Shown piece by piece: positions 1-5,283 of a stretch of DNA of 5,431 nucleotides (its first letter is position 1; each line of letters opens with the position of its first letter). Where the stretch lies: NCBI GenBank assembly GCA_030605745.1, contig JAUWHT010000172.1:1-5431 (forward strand). The letters run 5' to 3'. The notes under the pieces were generated by a model, which did no database searches, had not been told where the DNA came from, and saw only the letters and a program-made list of their open reading frames with translations. The position numbers were made by a program, and so were the translations under genes. The stretch is from Pirellulales bacterium (lineage in GTDB: Bacteria; Planctomycetota; Planctomycetia; Pirellulales; Thermoguttaceae).

Positions 1-15
1 ACGGGGCGAGCCAGG

Positions 16-90
16 GTGGCACGTCCCTGAGCGCAGCGAAGGGCGTGGTATACGCAGAACACGCCCATCACTACGTTCTGGGCGTGCCAC
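16..90. repeat. Imperfect inverted repeat downstream of tilS
   Basis: The outer arms GTGGCACG (16-23) and CGTGCCAC (83-90) are perfectly complementary. They extend inward through one G-T wobble and two more pairs, to about 11 bp. Inside, CAGAAC (55-60) pairs with GTTCTG (75-80), and CACG(T)CCCT (20-28) can pair with AGGGCGTG (40-47), so alternative folds compete. No convincing ORF covers 1-145 and no T-tract follows on the tilS strand, so a classical intrinsic terminator is not supported. It may be a dispersed palindromic (REP- or MITE-like) element, or a structure protecting the 3' end of the rny-ymdB-tilS transcript. The complementarity is visible; the role is inference. Confidence 0.45.
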
Positions 91-145
91 ACGATGAATA
101 ATCCGGGCTAGCGTTCTGCACCTAAAACCGGAAGACCCAAACAAT

Positions 146-1159
146 TCAATGCCCAACGTGCGTAAGTCGCAGGCGACCATCTCGCACCTCGGCCAACACT
201 CCGCCGGGAAACATCTGCTTGCGTGGGATTTCCGCAGTGATCATCTCCGCCAGCAGGTCCCACTGGGCAAAACCCATCGCCTGCATCGGCCAGGACTGTT
301 TGTGCCAGGCGGCCATCAGCAACTCGCGGATAATGTAACACGGCTCGTCCGCTAGCACTGTAGTGTCGATTTGCACCGTGTCGGGGCTTTCCAACACCAC
401 GCACCGCTGGGCCAGGTCTTCGACCAGCGAATCGACCACCGTCTGCACCTGGCTGGCCAATGTACCCAGCCGAAGCAGGGCGTCGACCACGCCGGCGTTG
501 AATTGCCGGGCCAAGTAAGGAAGCAACTCGTGACGGATCCGGTTTCGGGTGAACCGGGTGTTGTCGTTGCTCGAATCGGACCGGTAGCATTGCCCCAGTT
601 CGTCCAGGTAGGCCAGCAAGTCCGCTCGGCGGACCGCCAGCAGCGGCCGGATCAGCGTCACGGGGCCCAGCGGCCTGACCCGGTCCATCCCGGCCAGCCC
701 CCCGACACCTGTGCCACGGATGATCCGGTGCAGGATCGTCTCGGCCTGGTCGTCGGCAGTATGGGCGGTGACGACGTATCGGGCGCCGAGCCGCGTAGCC
801 GTCTGCTGGAGGAATTCGTAGCGGGCCTTTCGGGCTGCGGCTTCCAGTCCGTCGCCGCTGCCGGCCGCCAGCCGGTCGACCCGGGCATGTCCGACCTCAC
901 ACGGGGTGCCGAGCTGCCGACACAACTCGATGACGAACGTCTCGTCGGCCGCCGACTGATCACCGCGAAGCTGGTGATTCAGGTGGGCAGCGACCAGCCG
1001 GCCCTCGCCATCAGTTCTAAGCGTCGTCATCGCGCGCAACAGTGCCACGCTATCGGCCCCGCCCGAGACGGCCAGTAGGACCGTCACGTCCCGCCAGGCG
1101 TGCGGCGGCCAGGCGGCAGCCAAACTGACTTCGATTGGGTGCAATTCAGGCGACGGCAC
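146..1159 (-). CDS. tilS: tRNA(Ile)-lysidine synthase TilS
   Basis: TilS uses ATP and lysine to convert C34 of the CAU-anticodon tRNA-Ile to lysidine, so that it reads AUA and is charged with isoleucine; it is an essential cytosolic N-type ATP pyrophosphatase. The 337-residue product has the PP-loop SGGADS at residues 32-37, AHLNHQLRG at 58-66, HTADDQAET at 133-141, RGTGVGGLAGM at 148-158 and the DSSN...FTRNRIRHELLP block at about 195-214, all typical of the family. It is shorter than the roughly 430-residue E. coli enzyme and probably has only a reduced C-terminal tRNA-binding part, as short family members do. The start is GTG at 1159, chosen because GAGGA lies 6 nt upstream. The stop is TGA. 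It follows ymdB after 20 nt, so it is probably the last gene of a leftward operon. Confidence 0.95.
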   Translation of the reverse strand: MPSPELHPIEVSLAAAWPPHAWRDVTVLLAVSGGADSVALLRAMTTLRTDGEGRLVAAHLNHQLRGDQSAADETFVIELCRQLGTPCEVGHARVDRLAAGSGDGLEAAARKARYEFLQQTATRLGARYVVTAHTADDQAETILHRIIRGTGVGGLAGMDRVRPLGPVTLIRPLLAVRRADLLAYLDELGQCYRSDSSNDNTRFTRNRIRHELLPYLARQFNAGVVDALLRLGTLASQVQTVVDSLVEDLAQRCVVLESPDTVQIDTTVLADEPCYIIRELLMAAWHKQSWPMQAMGFAQWDLLAEMITAEIPRKQMFPGGVLAEVRDGRLRLTHVGH

Positions 1160-1165
1160 ACGAAT

Positions 1166-1170
1166 TCCTC
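1166..1170 (-). promoter_or_regulatory. Shine-Dalgarno of tilS
   Basis: On the minus strand GAGGA lies 6 nt before the GTG at 1159, inside the 20-nt ymdB-tilS gap. It fixes the tilS start and is the clearest ribosome binding site of the three leftward genes. Confidence 0.7.
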
Positions 1171-1179
1171 AACGGGCTG

Positions 1180-1992
1180 CTAGCCCTTGACGGCGGCTAG
1201 CCTGTCGGCGGTGGACTGGTCGATGCAGACCCGTCGGATGCCGGTTGCTCGGCCCGAGCCGGGATCGATCTCGACGATGGTTCCGTGCAGCCGGACGTCT
1301 TTGGTGGCCACCTCGAAGCGGGTTGGCTGGAAGGTCCGCGCGGTTTCCAGCACGCGGTCGATCCGCCGGCCGAGAATGCTTTCATGCGGGCCGGTCATGC
1401 CGACGTCGCATTGGAAGGCGGTCCCGCCCGGCAGCACCTGCTCGTCGGCGGTGGCTACGTGGGTGTGCGTTCCCAATATCGCACTGACGCGACCGTCGAG
1501 GTAGCGGCCCATCAGTTGCATGTCGCTGGTCGCCTCGGCGTGGTAGTCCATTAGTATCACCCGCAGATCGCCGGGCAGCGTGGCCAAGACGCGGTCGGCC
1601 GCCTGCAACGGGCAATCTACCGGCGACATGAACACGCGTCCCAAGCAGGTGAAGACGGCTACGGGGACCCGGTTGCGGGCACGGAGGATGGCCAGATCGC
1701 ATCCTGGGGCATCGCGGGGAAAATTGGCCGGGCGAACAATCTTTCGCTCGCTGCGGAGGATCGGAAAAATCTCGCGCCGACGGTAGGCGTGGTCGCCCAG
1801 CGTGATGCCGTCCAGTCCGGCGGAGATCAACTCCTGATAGATTGCCGGCGTCAGCCCCGATCCGCCCGCGGCGTTCTCCGCGTTGGCCACCATCAGATCG
1901 AGCTGTTCCTCAATTCGCAGCCCGCGCACGGCCTGGGCAACGATCTGTCGCCCGGGCTTCCCAACAATGTCGCCAATCAGCAGCAGCCGCAC
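1180..1992 (-). CDS. ymdB: YmdB-type metallophosphoesterase (TIGR00282 family)
   Basis: This belongs to the YmdB/DR1281 family of dinuclear-metal phosphodiesterases. The Bacillus YmdB hydrolyses 2',3'-cyclic nucleotides (and cAMP in vitro) and affects biofilm and motility gene expression. The 270-residue product is full length. It has GDIVGKPGR at residues 7-15 (metal ligand D8), NAENAAGG at 37-44 (E39, N40), ITLGDH at 63-68, DYHAEATSD at 149-157 (H151) and GTHTHV at 174-179 (H176, H178). The usual GNH motif reads GDH here, so the metal-binding Asn at position 67 is Asp; the neighbouring catalytic His68 is kept. The start is GTG at 1992 with only a weak purine stretch (AGAAAGA) upstream; the stop is TAG. 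It lies downstream of rny, the adjacency known from Bacillus and other bacteria, but is separated from it by a 172-nt repeat-filled gap. The substrate in this organism is unknown. Confidence 0.93.
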   Translation of the reverse strand: MRLLLIGDIVGKPGRQIVAQAVRGLRIEEQLDLMVANAENAAGGSGLTPAIYQELISAGLDGITLGDHAYRRREIFPILRSERKIVRPANFPRDAPGCDLAILRARNRVPVAVFTCLGRVFMSPVDCPLQAADRVLATLPGDLRVILMDYHAEATSDMQLMGRYLDGRVSAILGTHTHVATADEQVLPGGTAFQCDVGMTGPHESILGRRIDRVLETARTFQPTRFEVATKDVRLHGTIVEIDPGSGRATGIRRVCIDQSTADRLAAVKG

Positions 1993-2013
1993 GGGGGAAG
2001 TCTTTCTAAATTA

Positions 2014-2048
2014 TCAGTTGTCAGCAATCAGTGCACAGTCGTCAGTCG
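2014..2048. repeat. Degenerate heptad array, consensus TCAGTNN (5 units)
   Basis: Five consecutive 7-nt units are visible: TCAGTTG, TCAGCAA, TCAGTGC, ACAGTCG and TCAGTCG. The first three or four positions are conserved and the last positions vary. The array lies directly between the ymdB start and the left arm of the 24-bp inverted repeat, in the rny-ymdB gap. The exact 7-nt spacing matches the other arrays in this window although the unit sequence differs. Confidence 0.6.
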
Positions 2049-2117
2049 TAGGGTGGGTGCTTGCACCCACGCAAACTCGTGGTCCTCTGGACACGTGGGT
2101 GCAAGCACCCACCCTAC
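2048..2117. repeat. Perfect 24-bp inverted repeat with self-palindromic arms
   Basis: Positions 2048-2071 are exactly complementary to 2094-2117, with a 22-nt loop. Each arm is itself a palindrome: GTGGGTGCTTGCACCCAC at 2053-2070 and GTGGGTGCAAGCACCCAC at 2095-2112. The arms are therefore both inverted and near-direct copies, differing by TT versus AA at the centre. The element can form one long hairpin, two small ones, or a cruciform. It sits in the gap between rny and ymdB, flanked by heptad arrays. It may act as a transcript processing or attenuation site, or may be a dispersed REP/MITE-type repeat; no transposase or Y1 (RAYT) gene is present in the window. The structure is certain, the role is not. 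Confidence 0.85.
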
Positions 2118-2122
2118 ACTAC

Positions 2123-2166
2123 TAACCCCTAACCCCCTCGTCCCTGTCCCATAACCCCTGGCCCCT
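2123..2166. repeat. Degenerate heptad array, consensus TAACCCC
   Basis: TAACCCC occurs at 2123-2129, 2130-2136 and 2152-2158. Diverged units CTCGTCC and CTGTCCC lie between them, a single extra base shifts the phase at 2151, and TGGCCCC follows at 2159-2165. The array runs up to and overlaps the stop codon of rny (2165-2167). It is C-rich on the plus strand, so G-rich on the strand of the rny-ymdB transcript. Confidence 0.5.
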
Positions 2167-3745
2167 ACCTCGCCATCTCCACGTGTCTTGTCTCGCGCAG
2201 GACGGTGACTTTGATTTCACCGGGGTAGGTGAGCTGCTGTTCGAAGGCTCTGACGATATCGTGACAGATTTTGGCCGCTATTTCGTCGGTGGTTTCCTTG
2301 GCGCTGACGATCACGCGTAGTTCGCGTCCGGCTTGAATGGCGAAGGCCTGGTCGACGCCGGGGAAGCTGCCGGCGATGGACTCGAGTTCTTCCATGCGTT
2401 TGACGTAGCGTTCCAGAGTTTCCCGCCGCGCCCCCGGCCGCGAGGCGCTGCAGGCGTCAGCGGCAGCCACCAGCACGGTGTACGGGTGATCGATTCTCAT
2501 GTCCTCGTGGTGTCCGGCGGCAGCCTGGATCACTTCGGGTGGCTCTCCGTAGCGTTTCAACAGGTCGGCCCCGATCTTGGGGTGTCCGCCTTCGGCCTCG
2601 TGATCGGCGGCTTTGCCGATATCGTGCAACAGTCCGCAGCGCCGCCCTAGTGCCGCGTCGAACCCCATCTCGTCGGCCAACGTGCCGGTAATGTAGGCTG
2701 CCTCGATGGAATGCCGCAGGACGTTCTGGCTATAGCTGGTGCGGAAATGGAGCCGGCCCAGCAGGTTGACCAGCCGCGCGTGCAACCCGTGCACTTCGGC
2801 CTCGTGGCAAGCCTCTTCGCCGAGCTTTTGGATGTGGCGTTCCAGTTCGCGTTGCGTGCCTGCGACGATTTCCTCAATTCTAGTGGGGTGAATCCGTCCG
2901 TCGGCGATCAGCTTGCCGAGCGCGATTCGGGCCACCTCTCGGCGGACCATGTCGAAGGCGCTGACGATGACCACGCCGGGAGTGTCGTCGATGATCACGT
3001 CGACCCCGGTGACCTTCTCGAAGGCCCGGATATTCCGGCCCTCGCGTCCGATGATCCGACCCTTCATCTCGTCGTTGGGGATTCCCACAGTGCTGGTAGT
3101 GGTCTCGGCGGTGTGGGCGGCGGCGTAGCGTTGCAGCGCGGTGAGCAACATCTCGCGGGCTGTTTGCTCGCAGGTTTCGGTAATCTGCTTCTCGTACTTC
3201 AGGATCACGGCGCCGGTTTCCTGCTGGAGTTGGCCGTCGAGGATTTCCAACAACCGGTTGGTGGCTTCCTCACGGCTGAGCCCGCTGAGTTCGTGAAGGG
3301 TTTGCCGGTGCAGATCGATCAGCTTGGCGAGTTCCTCCTTGCGGCGGTTGGTGTCCTGGATTCGCTCGGTCAGCTTGCGCTGCGTGTTTTCGACGATTTT
3401 TTCCTGTTTTCGGAGTTGCTCGGCGTGTTCTTCCAGGGCGTCCTGGCGTTTGTCCAGCAGGTGTTCACGTTCGTGCATTTCGCCGCGGAGTTTTCGCAGT
3501 TCCTTCTCATTTTCGGCCTTTTGCTGGATGGCAAGTTCCTTGATTTCCAACTCGGCCTCGCGGCGACGGCTTCCTACCTCCTGTTCGCCCCGGCGAACGA
3601 TTTCCCGGGCTTCAGACTCGGCATCCTTGCGGCGCAGGCGGTCCAACAACCTGACCAGAACGAAAGTCAGACCGCTAGCTAGCACTGTCACAACGACGAT
3701 GGCAATAACTGTTTTTGGATCCACGGCTGGTTTCCTCGCAAACAC
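2165..3745 (-). CDS. rny: Ribonuclease Y
   Basis: RNase Y is a membrane-anchored endoribonuclease that initiates mRNA decay and processing in many bacteria lacking RNase E. The 526-residue product has the full family layout: a transmembrane helix at about residues 12-33, a long charged coiled coil at about 40-200, a KH RNA-binding domain at about 218-280 with GRIIGREGRNIR at 229-240, and an HD domain from about 340. HD residues include His345, the HDIGK motif at 374-378, HH at 412-413 and Asp430. The C-terminal blocks FPGVDQAFAIQAGRE and YPGEIKVTV are also typical. No key residue is missing. The start taken is GTG at 3745 and the stop is TAG. A second GTG at 3724 has a better Shine-Dalgarno and would give 519 residues, closer to the 520 of B. 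subtilis; either leaves the membrane helix intact. It is the first gene of the leftward cluster rny-ymdB-tilS. Confidence 0.96.
   Translation of the reverse strand: MFARKPAVDPKTVIAIVVVTVLASGLTFVLVRLLDRLRRKDAESEAREIVRRGEQEVGSRRREAELEIKELAIQQKAENEKELRKLRGEMHEREHLLDKRQDALEEHAEQLRKQEKIVENTQRKLTERIQDTNRRKEELAKLIDLHRQTLHELSGLSREEATNRLLEILDGQLQQETGAVILKYEKQITETCEQTAREMLLTALQRYAAAHTAETTTSTVGIPNDEMKGRIIGREGRNIRAFEKVTGVDVIIDDTPGVVIVSAFDMVRREVARIALGKLIADGRIHPTRIEEIVAGTQRELERHIQKLGEEACHEAEVHGLHARLVNLLGRLHFRTSYSQNVLRHSIEAAYITGTLADEMGFDAALGRRCGLLHDIGKAADHEAEGGHPKIGADLLKRYGEPPEVIQAAAGHHEDMRIDHPYTVLVAAADACSASRPGARRETLERYVKRMEELESIAGSFPGVDQAFAIQAGRELRVIVSAKETTDEIAAKICHDIVRAFEQQLTYPGEIKVTVLRETRHVEMAR
3731..3737 (-). 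promoter_or_regulatory. Possible Shine-Dalgarno for an internal rny start
   Basis: On the minus strand GAGGAAA occupies these positions, placing GAGG 9 nt before the GTG at 3722-3724. The upstream GTG at 3743-3745 has only GGGAG about 14 nt away. This favours starting RNase Y at the residue before DPKTV. The evidence is spacing only. Confidence 0.4.
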
Positions 3746-3748
3746 GAA

Positions 3749-3776
3749 ATCTTATCAGACTCCCGAAAAACTGCAA
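3749..3776 (-). promoter_or_regulatory. Weak candidate promoter for rny
   Basis: On the minus strand TTGCAG (3771-3776) and TAAGAT (3749-3754) are separated by 16 nt, a loose match to sigma-70 -35 and -10 hexamers. Transcription would begin near 3742, inside the longer rny reading frame, which would fit a translation start at 3724. In GC-rich DNA such matches are often accidental. Confidence 0.2.
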
Positions 3777-3860
3777 CGGAGAATTGTCGCGCCAAACAGA
3801 ATCTCGCGAGTAGCCCGATCGTGGGGTGGTGCTCCGCCGTTGCAAGGTGCAGGATTCACA

Positions 3861-3918
3861 ATAGCCGGGACGCAACGCGTCGCGGGGGTCCGCCCGCGGG
3901 ACGTTGTCCCCCGGCTAT
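3861..3918. repeat. 58-nt imperfect hairpin in the rny-ispD divergent gap
   Basis: ATAGCCGGG (3861-3869) pairs with CCCGGCTAT (3910-3918). After a 3x3 internal loop, CAACG (3873-3877) pairs with CGTTG (3902-3906). After a second small internal loop, CGCGGG (3881-3886) pairs with CCCGCG (3893-3898) around a 6-nt loop. Its right end is 27 nt before the ispD ATG, so it would lie in the ispD leader if transcription starts upstream. The rest of the 200-nt gap (3746-3945) has only an 8-bp palindrome CTCGCGAG (3803-3810) and a small GGTGG/CCGCC hairpin (3825-3838). No T-tract makes it a terminator. It could be a regulatory leader or a dispersed palindromic repeat. Confidence 0.65.
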
Positions 3919-3945
3919 CAGCAAAATAGCAAGTTCCAGAACACC

Positions 3946-4686
3946 ATGCCTCCAATGGCCAAGTTTGCCGTGGTCCTGCCCGCCGCCGGCAAGAGTAGCC
4001 GGTTTAGAGACAGGCACTACAAGAAGCCATACGCGCCGTTGGCCGGTCGGGCCATCTGGCTGCATTCGGCCGAACGGTTCCTTCACCGCGACGATGTGGT
4101 CCAGTTGATCCTGGTGATCTCGCCCGAGGACCGCGCGGATTTCAACTTCAAGTTCTCCTCCAACGTGGCCATCCTGGGCATCGAGGTGGTCGACGGGGGC
4201 GCCGAGCGGGTCGATTCGGTGGCCGCCGGCCTGGCCCGGGTCAAACCGGAAGCCGATTTCATCTGTGTCCACGATGCCGCCCGGCCATGCCTGGCCGACG
4301 CCTGGATCGACAAGATCTTCCAGGCCGCCGAGAAGTCTGGGGCGGCCATCTTCGCTATCCCCGTCAGCGGCACGCTCAAGCGGGTGGATGCCGATCAGAA
4401 GATCCAAGAGACTGTCTCCCGCAAGGGACTCTGGGAGGCCCAAACCCCGCAGGTCTTCCGCCGACAACTGCTGCTGGACGCCTACGCCAAGCGAAAAGGT
4501 CTCCAGGCCACCGACGAGGCCCAAATCGTCGAGCAGTTCGGACACCCGGTCACTATTATACCCGGCTCGCCGATCAACCTGAAGATCGCCACCAAGGAAG
4601 ACCAGCGCCTGGCCGAACAGGCACTCAAAGCGCTGCCCAAGCCCAAGCTCGCCGGCCCGCTGCATCCGTTCGCCGGCATGGAATAG
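3946..4686 (+). CDS. ispD: 2-C-methyl-D-erythritol 4-phosphate cytidylyltransferase IspD
   Basis: IspD transfers CMP from CTP to 2-C-methyl-D-erythritol 4-phosphate, the third step of the MEP isoprenoid precursor pathway in the cytosol. The 246-residue product has the nucleotide-binding loop LPAAGKSSRF at residues 11-20 (Arg19, with Lys27 following), DGGAERVDSV at 83-92, VHDAARP at 108-114 (Asp110, metal binding), GTLKR at 142-146, LWEAQTPQVF at 162-171 and the NLKIATKED block with Lys213. The loop is AAGKSS rather than the common AAGxGxR, and the usual D-T before the substrate site reads G-T; fold and length still fit. The start chosen is ATG at 3946; a second ATG at 3955 would remove only three residues, and neither has a clear Shine-Dalgarno. 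A TTG at 3904 is in frame but lies in the hairpin. Codon composition is GC-rich like the rest of the core genes. IspF is not adjacent. Confidence 0.93.
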   Translation: MPPMAKFAVVLPAAGKSSRFRDRHYKKPYAPLAGRAIWLHSAERFLHRDDVVQLILVISPEDRADFNFKFSSNVAILGIEVVDGGAERVDSVAAGLARVKPEADFICVHDAARPCLADAWIDKIFQAAEKSGAAIFAIPVSGTLKRVDADQKIQETVSRKGLWEAQTPQVFRRQLLLDAYAKRKGLQATDEAQIVEQFGHPVTIIPGSPINLKIATKEDQRLAEQALKALPKPKLAGPLHPFAGME

Positions 4687-4701
4687 TAATAGAGTAATAG
4701 T

Positions 4702-4729
4702 GGAGAGTGGAGAGTGGAGAGTGGAGAGT
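4702..4729 (+). repeat. Heptad array (GGAGAGT)x4, left side of four-helix-bundle gene
   Basis: Four perfect tandem GGAGAGT units begin 15 nt after the ispD stop. They are preceded by an AT-rich stretch with repeated TAATAG (4687-4700). The unit is the exact reverse complement of ACTCTCC, which forms the array on the far side of the gene at 4788-5153. AGAGTAATA at 4691-4699 also recurs inverted at 5158-5166, the edge of the right array. Confidence 0.9.
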
Positions 4730-4776
4730 TGTGGGGGTTGCGTGCTGAAGGTAAATGGTTGTAGATTACTGGTTCT

Positions 4777-4782
4777 GGAGGG
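4777..4782 (+). promoter_or_regulatory. Strong Shine-Dalgarno of the four-helix-bundle gene
   Basis: GGAGGG lies 5 nt before ATG 4788. It decides the start over the in-frame ATG at 4755, which has no such site and would add eleven residues absent from the family. It is the strongest ribosome binding site in the window, in contrast to ispD and tyrS, which lack one. Confidence 0.75.
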
Positions 4783-4787
4783 TAAAC

Positions 4788-5153
4788 ATGACGGTGAAAG
4801 ACTATCGTGAGTTGATTGTGTGGCAGAAGGCGATGGATCTTGTGGAGATGATCTACCACACAAGCGTCAAGTTTCCCAAAGAGGAACTTTATGGGTTGAC
4901 AAGCCAAATCCGCCGCGCATCGGTCTCCATTCCATCAAACATTGCCGAAGGGCAGGGACGAAGAACAACTCGTGATTTCCTGCACTTCCTTGGAATGGCG
5001 TACGGTTCAGTGAAGGAAGTTGAAACACAAGTATTGATCGCTGAACGACTCGGCTACATTGACAAGAATCACTCGTTGAAACTGGTCGAGGCAACCACAG
5101 AAGTCGCCCGATTGATAAGCGGCCTCACAAATTCCCTCGAAAGAAAAACATAA
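4788..5153 (+). CDS. Four-helix-bundle protein, 23S rRNA IVP / S23 family
   Basis: The 121-residue product matches the small four-helix-bundle family (TIGR02436, PF05635 type) first seen as ORFs within 23S rRNA intervening sequences; the avd protein of diversity-generating retroelements is a structural relative. Visible hallmarks are YRELIVWQ at residues 6-13, FPKEELYGLTSQIRRA at 29-44, SIPSNIAEG at 47-55, FLHFLGMAYGS at 64-74 followed by ET-Q at 79-81, and LGYI at 88-91. There is no signal peptide, membrane helix or catalytic motif. The biochemical role of stand-alone members is not established; they are thought to form oligomers and may bind nucleic acid. The start is ATG 4788, fixed by GGAGGG. 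Hand-counted GC over 4801-5100 is about 49%, well below ispD, which suggests acquisition by transfer. A weak promoter-like pair (TTGCGT 4738, TAGATT 4762) precedes it. It is inserted between ispD and tyrS and flanked by complementary heptad arrays; it is not in rRNA. Confidence 0.9.
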   Translation: MTVKDYRELIVWQKAMDLVEMIYHTSVKFPKEELYGLTSQIRRASVSIPSNIAEGQGRRTTRDFLHFLGMAYGSVKEVETQVLIAERLGYIDKNHSLKLVEATTEVARLISGLTNSLERKT

Positions 5154-5161
5154 ACGGTATT

Positions 5162-5273
5162 ACTCTCCACTCTCCACTCTCCACTCTCCACTCTCCACTC
5201 CCCACTCCCCACTCCCCACTCCCCACTCCCCACTCTCCACTCTCCACTCTCCACTCTCCACTCTCCACTCCCC
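5162..5273 (+). repeat. Heptad array of 16 units, ACTCTCC/ACTCCCC, right side
   Basis: Sixteen uninterrupted 7-nt units are visible. Five ACTCTCC (5162-5196) are followed by five ACTCCCC (5197-5231), five ACTCTCC (5232-5266) and one ACTCCCC (5267-5273). The only variation is T or C at the fifth position, and it is arranged in blocks. ACTCTCC is the reverse complement of the GGAGAGT unit at 4702-4729. The array begins 8 nt after the four-helix-bundle stop and ends 10 nt before the tyrS start, so it fills nearly all of that gap. Strand slippage could change its copy number. Confidence 0.95.
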
Positions 5274-5283
5274 ACGAAACCCC

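Larger units (their letters stand above)
4702..5273. mobile_element. Candidate module: S23-like gene between inverted heptad arrays
   Basis: The 572-nt segment combines (GGAGAGT)x4, a short leader with its own ribosome binding site, a four-helix-bundle gene of about 49% GC, and sixteen units of the complementary heptad. Neighbouring ispD is about 65% GC by hand count. The left array can pair with any four ACTCTCC units on the right, closing a transcript stem around the ORF. S23-family ORFs are known inside stem-forming intervening sequences of 23S rRNA, so the arrangement is reminiscent. No transposase, integrase, reverse transcriptase or target-site duplication is visible. Mobility as a unit is inference; an alternative is a resident gene whose flanks gathered simple repeats. 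Confidence 0.35.

Noticed and set aside
371..1078. Plus-strand open frame of 235 codons opposite tilS
   Set aside because: It is antisense to tilS, whose motifs are all intact; no domain or ribosome binding site seen.
2048..2117. Intrinsic terminator between rny and ymdB
   Set aside because: The stem is strong, but no run of T follows on either strand, so classical Rho-independent termination is not supported.
2711..3682. Plus-strand open frame of 323 codons opposite rny
   Set aside because: It is the complement of the coiled coil, KH and part of the HD domain of RNase Y; Leu/Phe/Val-rich composition is what antisense of a Glu/Lys/Gln-rich coiled coil gives.
3904..3945. Upstream TTG start for ispD
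   Set aside because: It lies within the intergenic hairpin, has no Shine-Dalgarno, and adds 14 residues not typical of IspD N-termini.
3856..4863. Long minus-strand open frame of 335 codons opposite ispD
   Set aside because: It lies antisense to a well-supported ispD, and its N-terminal part is translated repeat and gap DNA; no recognisable domain. An effect of high GC.
4788..5153. Diversity-generating retroelement accessory gene (avd)
   Set aside because: The fold family is related, but no reverse transcriptase, template repeat or variable repeat is present in the window.
5162..5273. CRISPR array
   Set aside because: Units are 7 nt with no spacers and there are no cas genes.
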